DNA of 64,000 bases, from positions 200,648,566-200,712,565 of the forward strand of contig NC_050096.1 of assembly GCF_902167145.1 (NCBI RefSeq). The letters run 5' to 3'. This document shows positions 23,766-34,632 of the stretch, one piece after another. The translations under genes were made by a program, and so were the position numbers. Below the pieces are notes generated by a model. That model searched no databases, had not been told where the DNA came from, and saw only the letters and a list, made by a program, of their open reading frames with translations. The stretch comes from Zea mays. Lineage: Eukaryota > Streptophyta > Magnoliopsida > Poales > Poaceae. Numbering within the stretch: the stretch's first letter is position 1; each line of letters begins with the position of its first letter.

Positions 23766-26099
23766 TCAAGTTTTATCTCCCTTGCATTTTGCACCTAATT
23801 TTCTAGCAATTATCTTCTTATCCTTTCTACAAATAGCAAAGGAAGCATTTAAAGCATGATAGATTGTAGAAGGTTCATTACTTGTTTTCCTAGGTACATG
23901 AGCATTTCTCCTAGGTATATGTTGAATGACATTTTTCCTAGCCAAACTTCTATCATACATCATAGAAGAACTTGAAGCAAACATTGCATTTGAATCATAA
24001 GCATGTGAAACAACATCACTGCAATTTCTATCATGATGAACATCCCTAGAATATTTCCTATCATGGTATAAGAAAGCATGGTTCTTTTGAATACTATTTG
24101 CCATAGGGGCCTTCCCTTTCTCCTTGATGGAGATGGGAGCCTTATGACATGTCAAGTTCTTGGCTTCCCTCTTGAAGCCAAGCCCATCCTTAATTGAGGG
24201 GTGTCTACCAATCATGTAGGCATCCCTTGTAAACTTTAGTTTGTCAAATTCATTCTTGCTAGTCTTAAGTTGGGCATTAAGACTAGCCACTTCATCATTC
24301 AATTTAGAAATTGAAACTAGGTGTTCACTACAAGCATCAACATTAAAATCTTTACACCTATTGCAAATTACAACATTTTCTACACAAGATGTTGATTTAC
24401 TAGCTATTTCTAACTTAGCATTCAAATCATCATTTATGCTTTTTAAGCTAGAAATAGAGTCATGGCATGTAGACAATTCACAAGAAAGCATTTCATTCCT
24501 TTTAATTTCTAAAGCAAGGGATTTTTGTGCCTCTACAAACTTATCATGTTCTTCATACAAAAGATCCTCTTGCCTTTCTAATAACCTATTCTTATCATTC
24601 AAGGCATCAATTAATTCATTAATTTTATCAACCTTGGTTCTATCTAGGCCCTTGAATAAACATGAATAATCTATTTCATCATCATCACTAGACTCATCCT
24701 CACTTGAAGAAGCATAAGTAGTGTTGTTTTGAGTACATACCTTCTTCTCCTTTGCCATGAGGCATGTGTGATGCTCGTTGGGGAAGAGGGATGACTTGTT
24801 GAAGGCGGTGGCGGCGAGTCCTTCATTGTCGGAGTCGGACGAGGAGCAATCCGAATCCCACTCCTTTCCAAGATGTGCCTCGCCCTTTGCCTTTTTATAG
24901 TTTTTCTTCTTTTCCCACTTTCCACTCTTCTTTTCCTGGTCACTATCATTATCGGGACAATTAGCGATAAAATAACCAATCTTACCACATTTGAAGCATG
25001 ATCGCTTCCCCTTCGTCTTGGTCTTGTTGGGATGCTCCTTGCGACCCTTTAGCGTCGTCTTGAAACGCTTGATGATGAGGGCCATTTCTTCATCATTAAG
25101 CCCGGCCGCCTCCACTTGCGCCACCTTGCTAGGTAGCGCCTCCTTGCTCCTCGTTGCTTTGAGAGCAATGGTTTGAGGCTCTTGGATTGGGCCATTCAAC
25201 GCATCATCAACGTATCTAGCCTCCTTGATCATCATCCGCCCGCTTACGAACTTTCCAAGTATCTCCTCGGGCGACATCTTGGTGTACCTAGGATTCTCAC
25301 GAATATTGTTCACAAGACGTGGATCAAGGACAGTAAAGGACCTTAGCATTAGGCGGACGACGTCGTGGTCCGTCCATCGCGTGCTTCCATAGCTCCTTAT
25401 TTTATTGACGAGGGTCTTGAGCCGGTTGTACGTTTGGGTTGGCTCCTCGCCCCTGATCATCGCGAATCTCCCAAGTTCGCCTTCCACCAACTCCATTTTG
25501 GTGAGCATGGTGACGTCATTCCCCTCATGTGAGATCTTGAGGGTGTCCCAGATCTGCTTGGCGTTATCCAAGCCGCTCACCTTATGGTATTCGTCCCTGC
25601 ACAATGAAGCTAGAAGAACAATAGTAGCTTGTGCATTTTTGTGAATTTGCTCATTAATGAACATGGGACTATCAGTACTATCAAATTTCATTCCACTCTC
25701 TACTATCTCCCATATGCTTGGATGGAGAGAGAACAAGTGACTACACATTTTGTGACTCCAAAATCCGTAGTCCTCTCCATCAAAGTGAGGAGGTTTACCA
25801 AGTGGAATGGAGAGTAAATGAGCATTGGTACTTTGCGGAATACGAGAGTAATCGAAAGAGAAGTTTGAATTGACCGTCTTCTTTTTCTCGTCATCATTGT
25901 CATCGTCCTTTTGGGAAGAAGAGGACTCGTCGCTGTCGTCGTAGTAGACGATCTCCTTGATGCGCCTCGTCTTCTTCTTCTTCCCATCTTTTCGTTTGTG
26001 GCCCGAGCCCGAGTCGGTAGGCTTGTCATCTTTCGGCTCGTTGACGAAGGACTCCTTCTCCTTATCATTGATCACAATCCCCTTGCCCTTAGGATCCAT
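23766..26099 (-). CDS. gag: element 2 Gag polyprotein, C-terminally truncated
   Basis: 777 residues from ATG at 26099. A Lys/Asp/Ser-rich N-terminus precedes the copia Gag core (IPLGKPPHFDGEDYGFW). The zinc knuckle reads CFKCGKIGYFIANC, with Tyr where the metal-binding His stands in elements 1 and 3. The C-terminal half is charged and coiled-coil-like. The TGA at 23766-23768 interrupts the frame; reading on gives two further WVPK motifs and a TAA at about 23694-23696, so the natural C-terminus was about 25 residues longer. Both changes suggest a decaying Gag. Confidence 0.88.
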   Translation of the reverse strand: MDPKGKGIVINDKEKESFVNEPKDDKPTDSGSGHKRKDGKKKKTRRIKEIVYYDDSDESSSSQKDDDNDDEKKKTVNSNFSFDYSRIPQSTNAHLLSIPLGKPPHFDGEDYGFWSHKMCSHLFSLHPSIWEIVESGMKFDSTDSPMFINEQIHKNAQATIVLLASLCRDEYHKVSGLDNAKQIWDTLKISHEGNDVTMLTKMELVEGELGRFAMIRGEEPTQTYNRLKTLVNKIRSYGSTRWTDHDVVRLMLRSFTVLDPRLVNNIRENPRYTKMSPEEILGKFVSGRMMIKEARYVDDALNGPIQEPQTIALKATRSKEALPSKVAQVEAAGLNDEEMALIIKRFKTTLKGRKEHPNKTKTKGKRSCFKCGKIGYFIANCPDNDSDQEKKSGKWEKKKNYKKAKGEAHLGKEWDSDCSSSDSDNEGLAATAFNKSSLFPNEHHTCLMAKEKKVCTQNNTTYASSSEDESSDDDEIDYSCLFKGLDRTKVDKINELIDALNDKNRLLERQEDLLYEEHDKFVEAQKSLALEIKRNEMLSCELSTCHDSISSLKSINDDLNAKLEIASKSTSCVENVVICNRCKDFNVDACSEHLVSISKLNDEVASLNAQLKTSKNEFDKLKFTRDAYMIGRHPSIKDGLGFKREAKNLTCHKAPISIKEKGKAPMANSIQKNHAFLYHDRKYSRDVHHDRNCSDVVSHAYDSNAMFASSSSMMYDRSLARKNVIQHIPRRNAHVPRKTSNEPSTIYHALNASFAICRKDKKIIARKLGAKCKGDKT

Positions 26100-26131
26100 C
26101 TCTTCGGGCGATTAGTCCCTTCGTGAAGAGA

Positions 26132-26146
26132 ACGACTTTGATACCA
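26132..26146 (-). promoter_or_regulatory. primer binding site of element 2
   Basis: The minus strand reads TTGGTATCAAAGTCG just inside the 5' LTR, matching the initiator Met tRNA 3' end. Confidence 0.85.
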
Positions 26147-26148
26147 AT

Positions 26149-27119
26149 TGAGAGCACCTAGAGGGGGGGTGAATAGGTGATCCTGTAAAACTTGAAACTT
26201 AATGCCACAAAACTTGATTAGGAGTTAGCACAATAATGCCAAGTGGCTATAGAGGAGTCTTAGCAAAACACAATAACCACAAAGAGATCAACACAGAGAT
26301 GGCACAGTGGTTTATCCCATGGTTCGGCCAAGTCCAATACTTGCCTACTCCACGTTGTAGCGTCCCAACGGACGAGGGTCGCAATCAACCCCTCTCAAGC
26401 GGTCCAAAGACCCACTTGAATACCATGGTGTTTTGTTTTGTTTACTATATCCCACTCGCGAGGAATCTCCACAACTTGGAGCCTCTCGCCCTTACACTTT
26501 GATGTTCACAAAGAAGCACGGAGTAAGGGAGGGATGAGCAACGCACACAAGACACAAAATCACAGCAAATACGCACACACAAGACCCAGACTTGAGCTCA
26601 AAAGAATATCACGAGGTTCTCACTAGAACGGAGCTCAAATCACTAAGAATGTCGAACAAGTGCGCAAGAATGAAGTGTGAGTGATCAACAATGCTCAAAG
26701 GATGCTTGGTGTTCTCCTCCATGCGCCTAGGGGTCCCTTTTATAGCCCTAAGGCAGCTAGGAGCCGTTGAGAGCATTCCAGGAAGGCAATTCTTGCCTTC
26801 TGTCGCCTGGCGCACTGGACAGTCCGGTGCACCACCGGACACTGTCCGGTGCGGATCTCTTTCCTTATTTGGCGAAGCCGACCGTTGCAGATTCAGAGCC
26901 ATTGGCGCACCGGACACTGTCCGGTGCACACCGGACAGTCCGGTGCCCCCTTGTGACCGTTGGCTCTGCCACGTGTCACGCGCGGAATCCTCGGCCGACC
27001 GTTGGCCTGGCTGACCGTTGGCTCACCGGACAGTCCGGTGCACCACCGGACAGTCCGGTGATTTTTAGCCGTACACCGTTAATCACTTCCCGAGAGCGAC
27101 GACTTCGCCTGTGAACGGC
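26149..27119 (-). repeat. 5' LTR of element 2, part interrupted by element 3 (U5 side)
   Basis: Homologous to 18364 to about 19294. It breaks at ACGGC (27115-27119) and continues at 38335. Minus-strand TATA-like CTATAAAAGG lies near 26737-26748. Confidence 0.92.
27115..27119. repeat. target-site duplication of element 3, left copy (ACGGC)
   Basis: Exact match to 38330-38334. The element 2 LTR reads continuously across the junction when one copy is removed. Confidence 0.95.
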
Positions 27120-28806
27120 TGTAGGATCTAGGACACCGGCTAGAGGGGGGGTGAATAGACGGTTTTGACTAAAAACAACAATACTAAGTAAATTTAATCA
27201 ATACAACAAGAGGAATAAATTTACTAGTGTCAATAAGTAAACAATGTATGAAAGACAACTACGGAGATTGAATACTTGAAGAACAATAAGCAAAACACTA
27301 ATCAATTGCAAGGCAATAAATAATGCTAGAAGGAATAGACACCGAAATTTATCCCGTGGTATCGGTGATTTGCCGATCACCCCTAATCCACGTTGAGGTG
27401 GACTTCAAGCTCTCACTTGCTCCTCTATCAAGACACGACTTGATCTTTGAGCCAAGTGGACAAGAAATCACTCAATACCTCGATTCCACTAATGTCACCT
27501 TTGCCGCTCCGGCGAGGTAGGCGCGAACCCCTCACAATCAACACCGCGGCTTCTCCACAATCTTCTTGGAGAGCTCGACGGAGATAATCACCCGAGCCGT
27601 CTAGGAGGCGGCAACCTCCAAGAGTAACAAGCCAACGACGCTTGCTCGGTGTACCACCTAGTGCCTCAAGAATCACCAAATGATGCAAATGCACTAGGAA
27701 CCCTCAATCTCTCACTAGAATGCAATCTCAAGCAAAGAGTGTGAGAGAGTGAGTTGGAGGATCACAAATGAGCTCAATGTGTGCAAGGAATGGCCAAGAG
27801 AGGTCTCACACACGAGCTACCCTTCTATTTATAGTCCCCCATCTAAAACCAACCGTTATGTGCAAAAGGGGGCAGTTCTGCGCACACGCGGACCGTCCGC
27901 GCCCTAGGGCCGGACGGTCCGCCGTACACCAAAACGGCTATAATGACCGTTGAAACATGTCAGAGCAGACTCAAAAGGTGGGTCCGGACAGTCCGCCCTT
28001 CAAGGCTGGACCGTCCGCGACCTGGCAATTTCAAACACCCGAGCCTCGGATCAAACGAAGTTAACACACGCGGACCGTCCGGCTATAAATCCCGGACCGT
28101 CCGCGACCTGAGACAGTACTGTCCGGACTGGTCCCCCGGACCGTCCGTAGTACAAACCAATAAAAACACACAGTCCCTGTCCAAAAACGAGTTATACACA
28201 TGCGGACCGTCCGCGCCTCACAGGCGGACCGTCCGCCTATAATTCAGGGACTGACCCGAAGCCACCTTCCTCTGGTCAGGACTGCGGACGGTCCGGCCCT
28301 AAGGCCCGGACGGTCCGCAGTGCAATAGAACACCGAGTCAATACAAATGGTCAAACCCCGGACCTGCTGGAGGATCGCGGACGGTCCGCCCCCAAGGGCC
28401 GGACAGTCCGCGCGACCAAGACTTCTCAAATTTCAAACATGCTTTTGAATGAACTTTTAACTCACGGAATGAGAAGCGCTGTTAGCCCTTATGCAAATGC
28501 AACAACTTGATGCTCTATGAGGCACTAAGTTTTACACAGATCTAAGTCATTGACCCCTCTTAATAGTACGGCTATCTAGCCTACTAATCCGGTCAGGTAT
28601 CTTCTCTAAACACCTCAAGACCGGCAAAAGTAAAACCTATATTATACCTTTGCCTTCATCTGATCCACAACCAATGCGTATGACTCTTCAACATTTCCTG
28701 TTCTATGTGGTCCAACCCTGCATTCTTATTTCTCCAAGAATCGTTAGTCCACAAGTAGTTGTCATTAATTACCAAAACATTACCAAAGGGGCCTAGATGA
28801 TTCACA
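27120..28806 (-). repeat. 3' LTR of element 3
   Basis: Ends TGTAGGATC...GATTCACA on the plus strand. TATA box TATAAATA on the minus strand at 27826-27833. A dense array of about a dozen CGGAC-N-GTCCG palindromes (centre C, G or A) spans about 27890-28415. Confidence 0.95.
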
Positions 28807-28821
28807 ATCTCCCCCTTTTTG
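28807..28821 (-). promoter_or_regulatory. polypurine tract of element 3
   Basis: AAAAAGGGGGAGAT on the minus strand next to the 3' LTR start TGTGAATC. Confidence 0.85.
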
Positions 28822-29563
28822 GTAATTGATGACAACACCACATAGTATATTAAAGAGAAGTTTAGTTTCTCCAAATCTCTCTCATACCTAAGGTATAAGA
28901 TAGATCTTGGAGATGAGTTTCATAGGACTTATCTTGATTTGAAGTTCTGTCCAAGAGATAGATAAATCCCAATAAAAACTCAGTATGCAAGAAAGGCTCC
29001 CCCTAAGTGTGTGCAGGATTATTTGAAGTTGAAGATATAACACACATAATATATTGGAGCTTGATGGAGACTTTCCTACAATCATGGTTATCGAGGCATA
29101 CAAGAGATGATCCGTAGAGTGAGCGCAGCAATTATAATCACATCTCGATTAACCACACACAGAGTAATTTGAACTAAAACATAGTTCATCCCACAGAATA
29201 TTACAGATAATAGTCCACAGACATACGACATAGAGTTAATGGATCAAACCAAGTTCCGAATGCATAAGACATAAACTAAAGCGGCATGAAAAGGTAAAAT
29301 GCATATGCATGGTCTTGATGTCCACATAGAACCACCAACTCCCCCTGAAGGAGACGCCTGACAACTTCTCATCACTTCTCTCCCCCTTTGGCATCAATTG
29401 CCACAAAGGAGAGACCCTACTGATCACTCGGCGGAGGATGCATGTTGTAATAATGAGTGCTGAAGGTGTCAAACAGGGAGGAGAACTGGCCAAAGTCCTG
29501 CTGGAGCTGCTGCTGCCTCTGACTTATATCATGCATGTTGTCAGTTGTAGAAAGATTATCAAA
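28822..29563 (-). other. 3' spacer of element 3 downstream of the extra ORF
   Basis: AT-rich, with CTCCCCC tracts near 29340 and 29381. No coding potential was recognised. Confidence 0.6.
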
Positions 29564-30841
29564 CTAACTGGAGAGAGCACCCATGTTATCTTGAAAGCTT
29601 TGTTGCATATTATTCAGCCTTGACATGATGGGATCAGTGACATTAGTGTGAATTTGATCACGAAAGTCAGAAAATTCATAGTTAAGTGCATCCCAGTTAC
29701 TGTCAAAGCGAGACTGCATGTCATCAAGGCGGTGATCCACATGTGACATCAGGCCATCAAAGCGAGCATCAATATGAGTCTCCAGCCCTTGCTGCATATT
29801 GTGAAAATAAGGATCAAAATATCCTGGAGCAGGCTCCCAATAGTGCTGAGGCTGAGGAGGAGGTGGAGGAGGAGGCATCTGCTGTTCCTCAACATTAGGA
29901 GCTGCTCCACCCTCATAGCCAGGGTCTTCCTCATCATCTGGGAATGGAGTGAGTGGCCTGGTGAGAAATCCTATCTCATTCTTAAAAGGCCTGAATGGAG
30001 TGTGAACAATCTCACATGGGCCCTCAAATCTTGTCTTGGATTTAATGAGAGCCATAATGTAGGGAGCATATGCCAAGTTTTGATTCTTGTCCATCTTTAA
30101 ATCATTAAGCTGCCTCATCATGAAAAGAACAATGTTCATGACTTCACCATTCATGATGTGCTGGATTATGTTCCAGAACTTATCTCGAATTTTACTCTTA
30201 TCACCACTCTTGGGAAGAATGGTGACTCTGGCAATCTTGTTGATGACAGCAGGATGATGTCTGAGTCCTGCTGTTTCTCCAAACCTCCTGGGTATACCTA
30301 GCCTGGCTGGCTCATAAAACTGCACAAAATCCTCAAAATTATCTTCAGTATAAAGATCCACCCCAGCAGAAATGGTGCCATAGTCCAGACTGTTGGCAGC
30401 GGCAAAGTCAGCAAAAGAAGCAGAATACCGCTTGAAGCCAGTCATCCAGGTGATAGATTCTGCTGCAATATCAATCTCTGAGGTAGCCAAGAATTGCTTA
30501 ACTGCCATTTCATTGAAATCGGTGCGCTGCCCCATAAACTGATATAACCCACATGTTTCAAATTTGGGGATGAGACCCTCCATGACTGATTGACTGAGCA
30601 AGAAGGACCAATCAATCACCTGATGCTTATGAAAATTGGTATCCATCAGGGTGCCCCAAAAGACATCAAACTGCAGCTGAGTGTGGAAAAACTGGATATT
30701 TGTATCTGATGGCAGAGCATACTGGTTCACAGTCCGTCTAGAGCAGTACTCAGCCATAGAAAATCTCCGCTTGGGATAAGTCCATCCTTGGATATCAATG
30801 GGATAGTCTGGATGAACATGAAGAAAATCTTCAGCATCCAT
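29564..30841 (-). CDS. extra ORF of element 3, downstream of pol (env-like position), unknown function
   Basis: 425 residues from ATG at 30841, sense with gag and pol. The first 300 residues form a globular-looking region with the motifs DWSFLLSQSVMEGLIPKFE and QHIMNGEVMNIVLFMMRQL. A PPPPPPPQPQ tract and a Met/Asp/Arg-rich helical tail follow. It resembles plant retroelement accessory ORFs annotated as putative plant transposon protein, but I cannot confirm that. No signal peptide or membrane helix is visible, so an envelope role is not supported. The frame stays open upstream of the ATG through a basic RKKLAGRFKSKRPRG, a possible nuclear signal. That frame is preceded by CACCTTGTTGCAG at about 30969-30981, a strong 3' splice-site match. 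Expression from a spliced RNA is therefore plausible. Confidence 0.75.
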   Translation of the reverse strand: MDAEDFLHVHPDYPIDIQGWTYPKRRFSMAEYCSRRTVNQYALPSDTNIQFFHTQLQFDVFWGTLMDTNFHKHQVIDWSFLLSQSVMEGLIPKFETCGLYQFMGQRTDFNEMAVKQFLATSEIDIAAESITWMTGFKRYSASFADFAAANSLDYGTISAGVDLYTEDNFEDFVQFYEPARLGIPRRFGETAGLRHHPAVINKIARVTILPKSGDKSKIRDKFWNIIQHIMNGEVMNIVLFMMRQLNDLKMDKNQNLAYAPYIMALIKSKTRFEGPCEIVHTPFRPFKNEIGFLTRPLTPFPDDEEDPGYEGGAAPNVEEQQMPPPPPPPQPQHYWEPAPGYFDPYFHNMQQGLETHIDARFDGLMSHVDHRLDDMQSRFDSNWDALNYEFSDFRDQIHTNVTDPIMSRLNNMQQSFQDNMGALSS

Positions 30842-31045
30842 GGATTCAGTGCCCCCAGCTGAGGATTGGGCCTCTGAATCAGTGGTCGGTGTATAGTCAT
30901 CATCATTGCCACGAGGGCGCTTGGATTTAAAGCGACCTGCAAGTTTCTTGCGGAGACCACCAAAACCACTGCAACAAGGTGACAGACATCCATAGATAAA
31001 TAATTGATACCAATCACCACTTATAAAAAGGAATGGAATGGTAAT

Positions 31046-31145
31046 GCTCTGCCAGGGTCCGGACTGTCCGCGCTAGGGGGCCGGACTGTCCGTTTCCTGA
31101 TGGTGCGGACGGTCCGCGGTCCATGGGCGGACGGTCCGCGGCCTG
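31046..31145. repeat. internal CGGAC-N-GTCCG palindrome cluster of element 3
   Basis: Four palindromes (CCGGACTGTCCGC, CCGGACTGTCCGT, GCGGACGGTCCGC twice) sit between the pol stop and the extra ORF. They match the motif of the LTR array but lie outside the LTR. Confidence 0.8.
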
Positions 31146-31400
31146 ATACTCATTTAGCCAATTGCTGTCCACTTGCTGATTTTGAATTTCGAATCCGAAT
31201 TGGTGCTCATATATGGACATTTTGACCAATCCAAGAGTTGGTATGCATGCATATACAAATGATGTAATTGAGTAATGCAAGATTTTTGAATTAAACTATC
31301 TAGAGCAATTAGAAATGAAAAATGCACAAATAATACCAAATAAATAGCATAAAGAGCATACTTAGACCCGAGATGCAAGACGACACATGTGTGATCAACT

Positions 31401-34400
31401 TCAAGTCACATTTGAGATATCGATCACATTCATTTCACTTCTTAGAGAACAAAATCTTGTTTCATCCAAAGGTTTTGTAAAAATGTCTGCTAATTGATCA
31501 TCGGTGCCAATGGAATAAATAGAGATATCGCCCTTGCCAACATGATCTCTTAAGAAATGATGCCGTATATCAATATGCTTGGTTCTTGAGTGTTGGACCG
31601 GATTGGTAGCCAATTTTACCGCACTCTCATTATCACACATGAGAGGCACATTCTTGAAAATAATTCCATAGTCCAATAAGGTTTGTTTCATCCATAATAG
31701 TTGAGCACAACAATTTCCGGCCGATATATATTCCGCCTCGGCGGTAGATAGAGCAACCGAATTTTGTTTCTTAGAAGACCATGAAACAAGAGATCTACCA
31801 AGAAATTGACAACAACCGGAGGTGCTTTTTCTATCAACTTTGCACCCCGCATAGTCCGAATCCGAATATCCAATTAATTCAAATTGTGCACCCTTGGGAT
31901 ACCATAGACCAATATTGGGAGTATACTTCAAATATCTTAGAATTCTTTTAGCGGCCTTCAAGTGAATCTCTCTAGGAGAAGCTTGAAATCGAGCACACAT
32001 GCATACACTAAACATAACATCGGGCCTAGATGCGGTAATATAAAGCAAACTACCAATTATTGAACGATAAAGTTTTTGATCAACTATAGTACCTCCTTCA
32101 TCTAAGTCTAGATGACCATTTGTTGCCATTGGAGTCTTGATAGGCTTAGCATTTTCTAAACCAAACTTCTTGAGCATGTCCTTCAAATATTTTGATTGAC
32201 TTATAAAAATTCCATCTTTCAATTGTTTGATTTGAAGGCCAAGAAAGAAGCTCAATTCTCCTATCATAGACATTTCAAATTCCTTTGACATCATTTTTCC
32301 GAACTCCTCACAAAATAATTCATTAGTAGATCCAAAAATAATATCATCAACGTAGATTTGACAAACAAATAAATCTTTGCCAATTCTTTTAGTGAATAGA
32401 GTAGTGTCAACCTTCCCAATTTTGAAGTCTTTGGAAAGCAAGAAATCCCTAAGCCTTTCATACCAAGCGCGTGGAGCTTGCTTAAGCCCATAGAGAGCTT
32501 TAGAAAGCTTGAACACATGGTTAGGTCTTTTGGGGTCCTCAAAACCGGGAGGTTGTTCAACATACACTAGTTCACTAATCTTACCATTTAGAAAGGCACT
32601 CTTTACATCCATTTGGTAGAGCTTGATATTGTGTGCACAAGCATAAGCAAGTAGAATCCGGATTGCTTCTAATCTTGCTACGGGAGCAAATGTCTCCCCA
32701 AAATCCAATCCTTCAATTTGAGTATATCCTTGTGCAACTAATCTTGCCTTGTTTCTTACTACTACACCATCTTCATTGTGCTTGTTGCGAAACACCCATT
32801 TTGTACCAATAACATTGTGGTTCTTTGGTCTCTCAACAAGCTCCCAAACTTCATTTCGAGCGAAGTTATTTAATTCTTCATGCATTGCATTCACCCAATC
32901 AACATCAAGTAGAGCTTCATCTACACGGTTAGGTTCCATACAAGATACAAAAGAGAAATGTTCACAAAATGAAGCTATGCGAGAGCGAGTTTGAACACCC
33001 TTACTAATATCACCCACAATTTGATCAACCGGGTGATCCTTCACAATGGAATGATGAATTCTTGATACCGTTTGATAGTTGCTTGTTGAAGCATTAGGAG
33101 GAACCGTAGGTCTTGAAGTACCTTGATCATGAGTATCCATGGTTTCATCGAGTTGTTGGCTTTGGTGATCTTCCTCATTTATAGTTGAGGATGAAGGAAT
33201 GACAACCACACTATCTTCATCATCATCTTCCTTTGGTTTTATTTCACCAATGGCCATTGTTTTCATTGCATTTATCAATTGAGTTCCCCCAACATCATCG
33301 AGATTATCACTCTCATCTTGAGACCCATTTGTTTCATCGAATTCAACATCATATGCTTCCTCAATAATACCATGAGTTTTGTTGAAGACTCTATAAGCCT
33401 TACTATTTGATGAATATCCAAGAAGAAAACCCTCATCACATTTCTTCTCAAATTTAGAAAGCCGGCTTCCCTTTCTCAAAATATAACATTTGCAACCGAA
33501 TACCCTAAAATATGAGATATTTGGCTTTCTACCAATGAGCAATTCATATGGAGTTTTCTTCAAGAGCTTGTGACAATATAGTCTATTTGATGAATGACAA
33601 GCGGTATTTATTGCCTCGGCCCAATAAGAATCCGATATATTATATTCCGCTAACATAGACCTTGCCATATCAATAAGAGTTCTATTCTTTCTTTCAACAA
33701 TACCGTTTTGTTCCGGGGTATATTTGGAAGAGAATTCATGTTTGATACCTTTGTCATCACAATATTGATCAATTCTTGCATTTTTGAATTCCGACCCATT
33801 ATCACTTCTAACCTTTTTGATGTCAAAGTCAAATTGATTTTGCGCCAATATAGCAAATGACTTGAATGTTTCAAACACATTGGATTTGTCTCGTAGAAAA
33901 TAAACCCAAGTAAATCTTGAATAGTCATCCACAATCACAAGACAATAAGAATTACCACCAATACTTACAAAAGATGTGGGCCCAAATAAATCCATGTGAA
34001 GTAATTCCAAAGGTCGATGAGTGGACATTTGACTTTTGTTTGGATGAGTGTTTGCCACTTGCTTACCGGCTTGACAAGAGCTACACAATTTGTTCTTTTC
34101 AAACTTCACATCTTTTAAGCCTTGAACTAAGTCATGCTTGGTTAGCCGATTGAGTTGCTTCATCCCAACATGACCAAGTCTTCTATGCCATAACCAACCT
34201 AGTGAAGCTTTTGAAAATAAGCAAGTTGTGAGCTTTGCCTCATTAGATGAGAAATCAACAAGATAGAGATTTTCATGTCTAAAACCTTTAAACTTAAGAT
34301 TGCTACCATCAACACTAGAGATAATAACATCTTCAACCGTGAAATTGCAACAAAATCCTAAATCACATAATTGAGCTACGGAAAGTAAATTAAAATTCAA

Positions 34401-34619
34401 AGACTCAACCAATAGCACATTTGATATAGAATGATCATTTGAGATAGCAATTTTACCCAAACCTTTAACCTTTCCTTTACGATTATCTCCAAATGTGATA
34501 CTATCATAATTTGAGCAATCTTCCTCACTCATTTGGGTAAACATTTTCATATCCCCGGTCATGTGTTGAGTACATCCACTATCCAACACCCAATGATTCC
34601 CTCCCGCCTTGTAGTTTAC
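31401..34619 (-). CDS. pol: element 3 Pol polyprotein, intact
   Basis: 1072 residues from the GTAAAC after TAG at 34620-34622 to the stop at 31401. Protease motif [11 protein letters not shown] at about residues 11-21. Integrase has [10 protein letters not shown] (about 143), CSSCQAGKQ (about 169), HMDLFGP (about 188), RSDNGSEF (about 251) and [11 protein letters not shown] (about 271). RT has [11 protein letters not shown] (about 639), [14 protein letters not shown] (about 680) and [10 protein letters not shown] (about 726). RNase H has DSDYAGCK (about 890), ALSTAEAEY (about 926), CDNESA (about 965) and [16 protein letters not shown] (about 980). All catalytic acidic residues I can place are present. 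Pol cleaves the polyprotein, copies the RNA and integrates the cDNA. The frame lacks an ATG at its start and opens one base out of phase with gag. Confidence 0.94.
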   Translation of the reverse strand, partial: VNYKAGGNHWVLDSGCTQHMTGDMKMFTQMSEEDCSNYDSITFGDNRKGKVKGLGKIAISNDHSISNVLLVESLNFNLLSVAQLCDLGFCCNFTVEDVIISSVDGSNLKFKGFRHENLYLVDFSSNEAKLTTCLFSKASLGWLWHRRLGHVGMKQLNRLTKHDLVQGLKDVKFEKNKLCSSCQAGKQVANTHPNKSQMSTHRPLELLHMDLFGPTSFVSIGGNSYCLVIVDDYSRFTWVYFLRDKSNVFETFKSFAILAQNQFDFDIKKVRSDNGSEFKNARIDQYCDDKGIKHEFSSKYTPEQNGIVERKNRTLIDMARSMLAEYNISDSYWAEAINTACHSSNRLYCHKLLKKTPYELLIGRKPNISYFRVFGCKCYILRKGSRLSKFEKKCDEGFLLGYSSNSKAYRVFNKTHGIIEEAYDVEFDETNGSQDESDNLDDVGGTQLINAMKTMAIGEIKPKEDDDEDSVVVIPSSSTINEEDHQSQQLDETMDTHDQGTSRPTVPPNASTSNYQTVSRIHHSIVKDHPVDQIVGDISKGVQTRSRIASFCEHFSFVSCMEPNRVDEALLDVDWVNAMHEELNNFARNEVWELVERPKNHNVIGTKWVFRNKHNEDGVVVRNKARLVAQGYTQIEGLDFGETFAPVARLEAIRILLAYACAHNIKLYQMDVKSAFLNGKISELVYVEQPPGFEDPKRPNHVFKLSKALYGLKQAPRAWYERLRDFLLSKDFKIGKVDTTLFTKRIGKDLFVCQIYVDDIIFGSTNELFCEEFGKMMSKEFEMSMIGELSFFLGLQIKQLKDGIFISQSKYLKDMLKKFGLENAKPIKTPMATNGHLDLDEGGTIVDQKLYRSIIGSLLYITASRPDVMFSVCMCARFQASPREIHLKAAKRILRYLKYTPNIGLWYPKGAQFELIGYSDSDYAGCKVDRKSTSGCCQFLGRSLVSWSSKKQNSVALSTAEAEYISAGNCCAQLLWMKQTLLDYGIIFKNVPLMCDNESAVKLATNPVQHSRTKHIDIRHHFLRDHVGKGDISIYSIGTDDQLADIFTKPLDETRFCSLRSEMNVIDISNVT

Positions 34620-34632
34620 CTACAAAAGGAAA

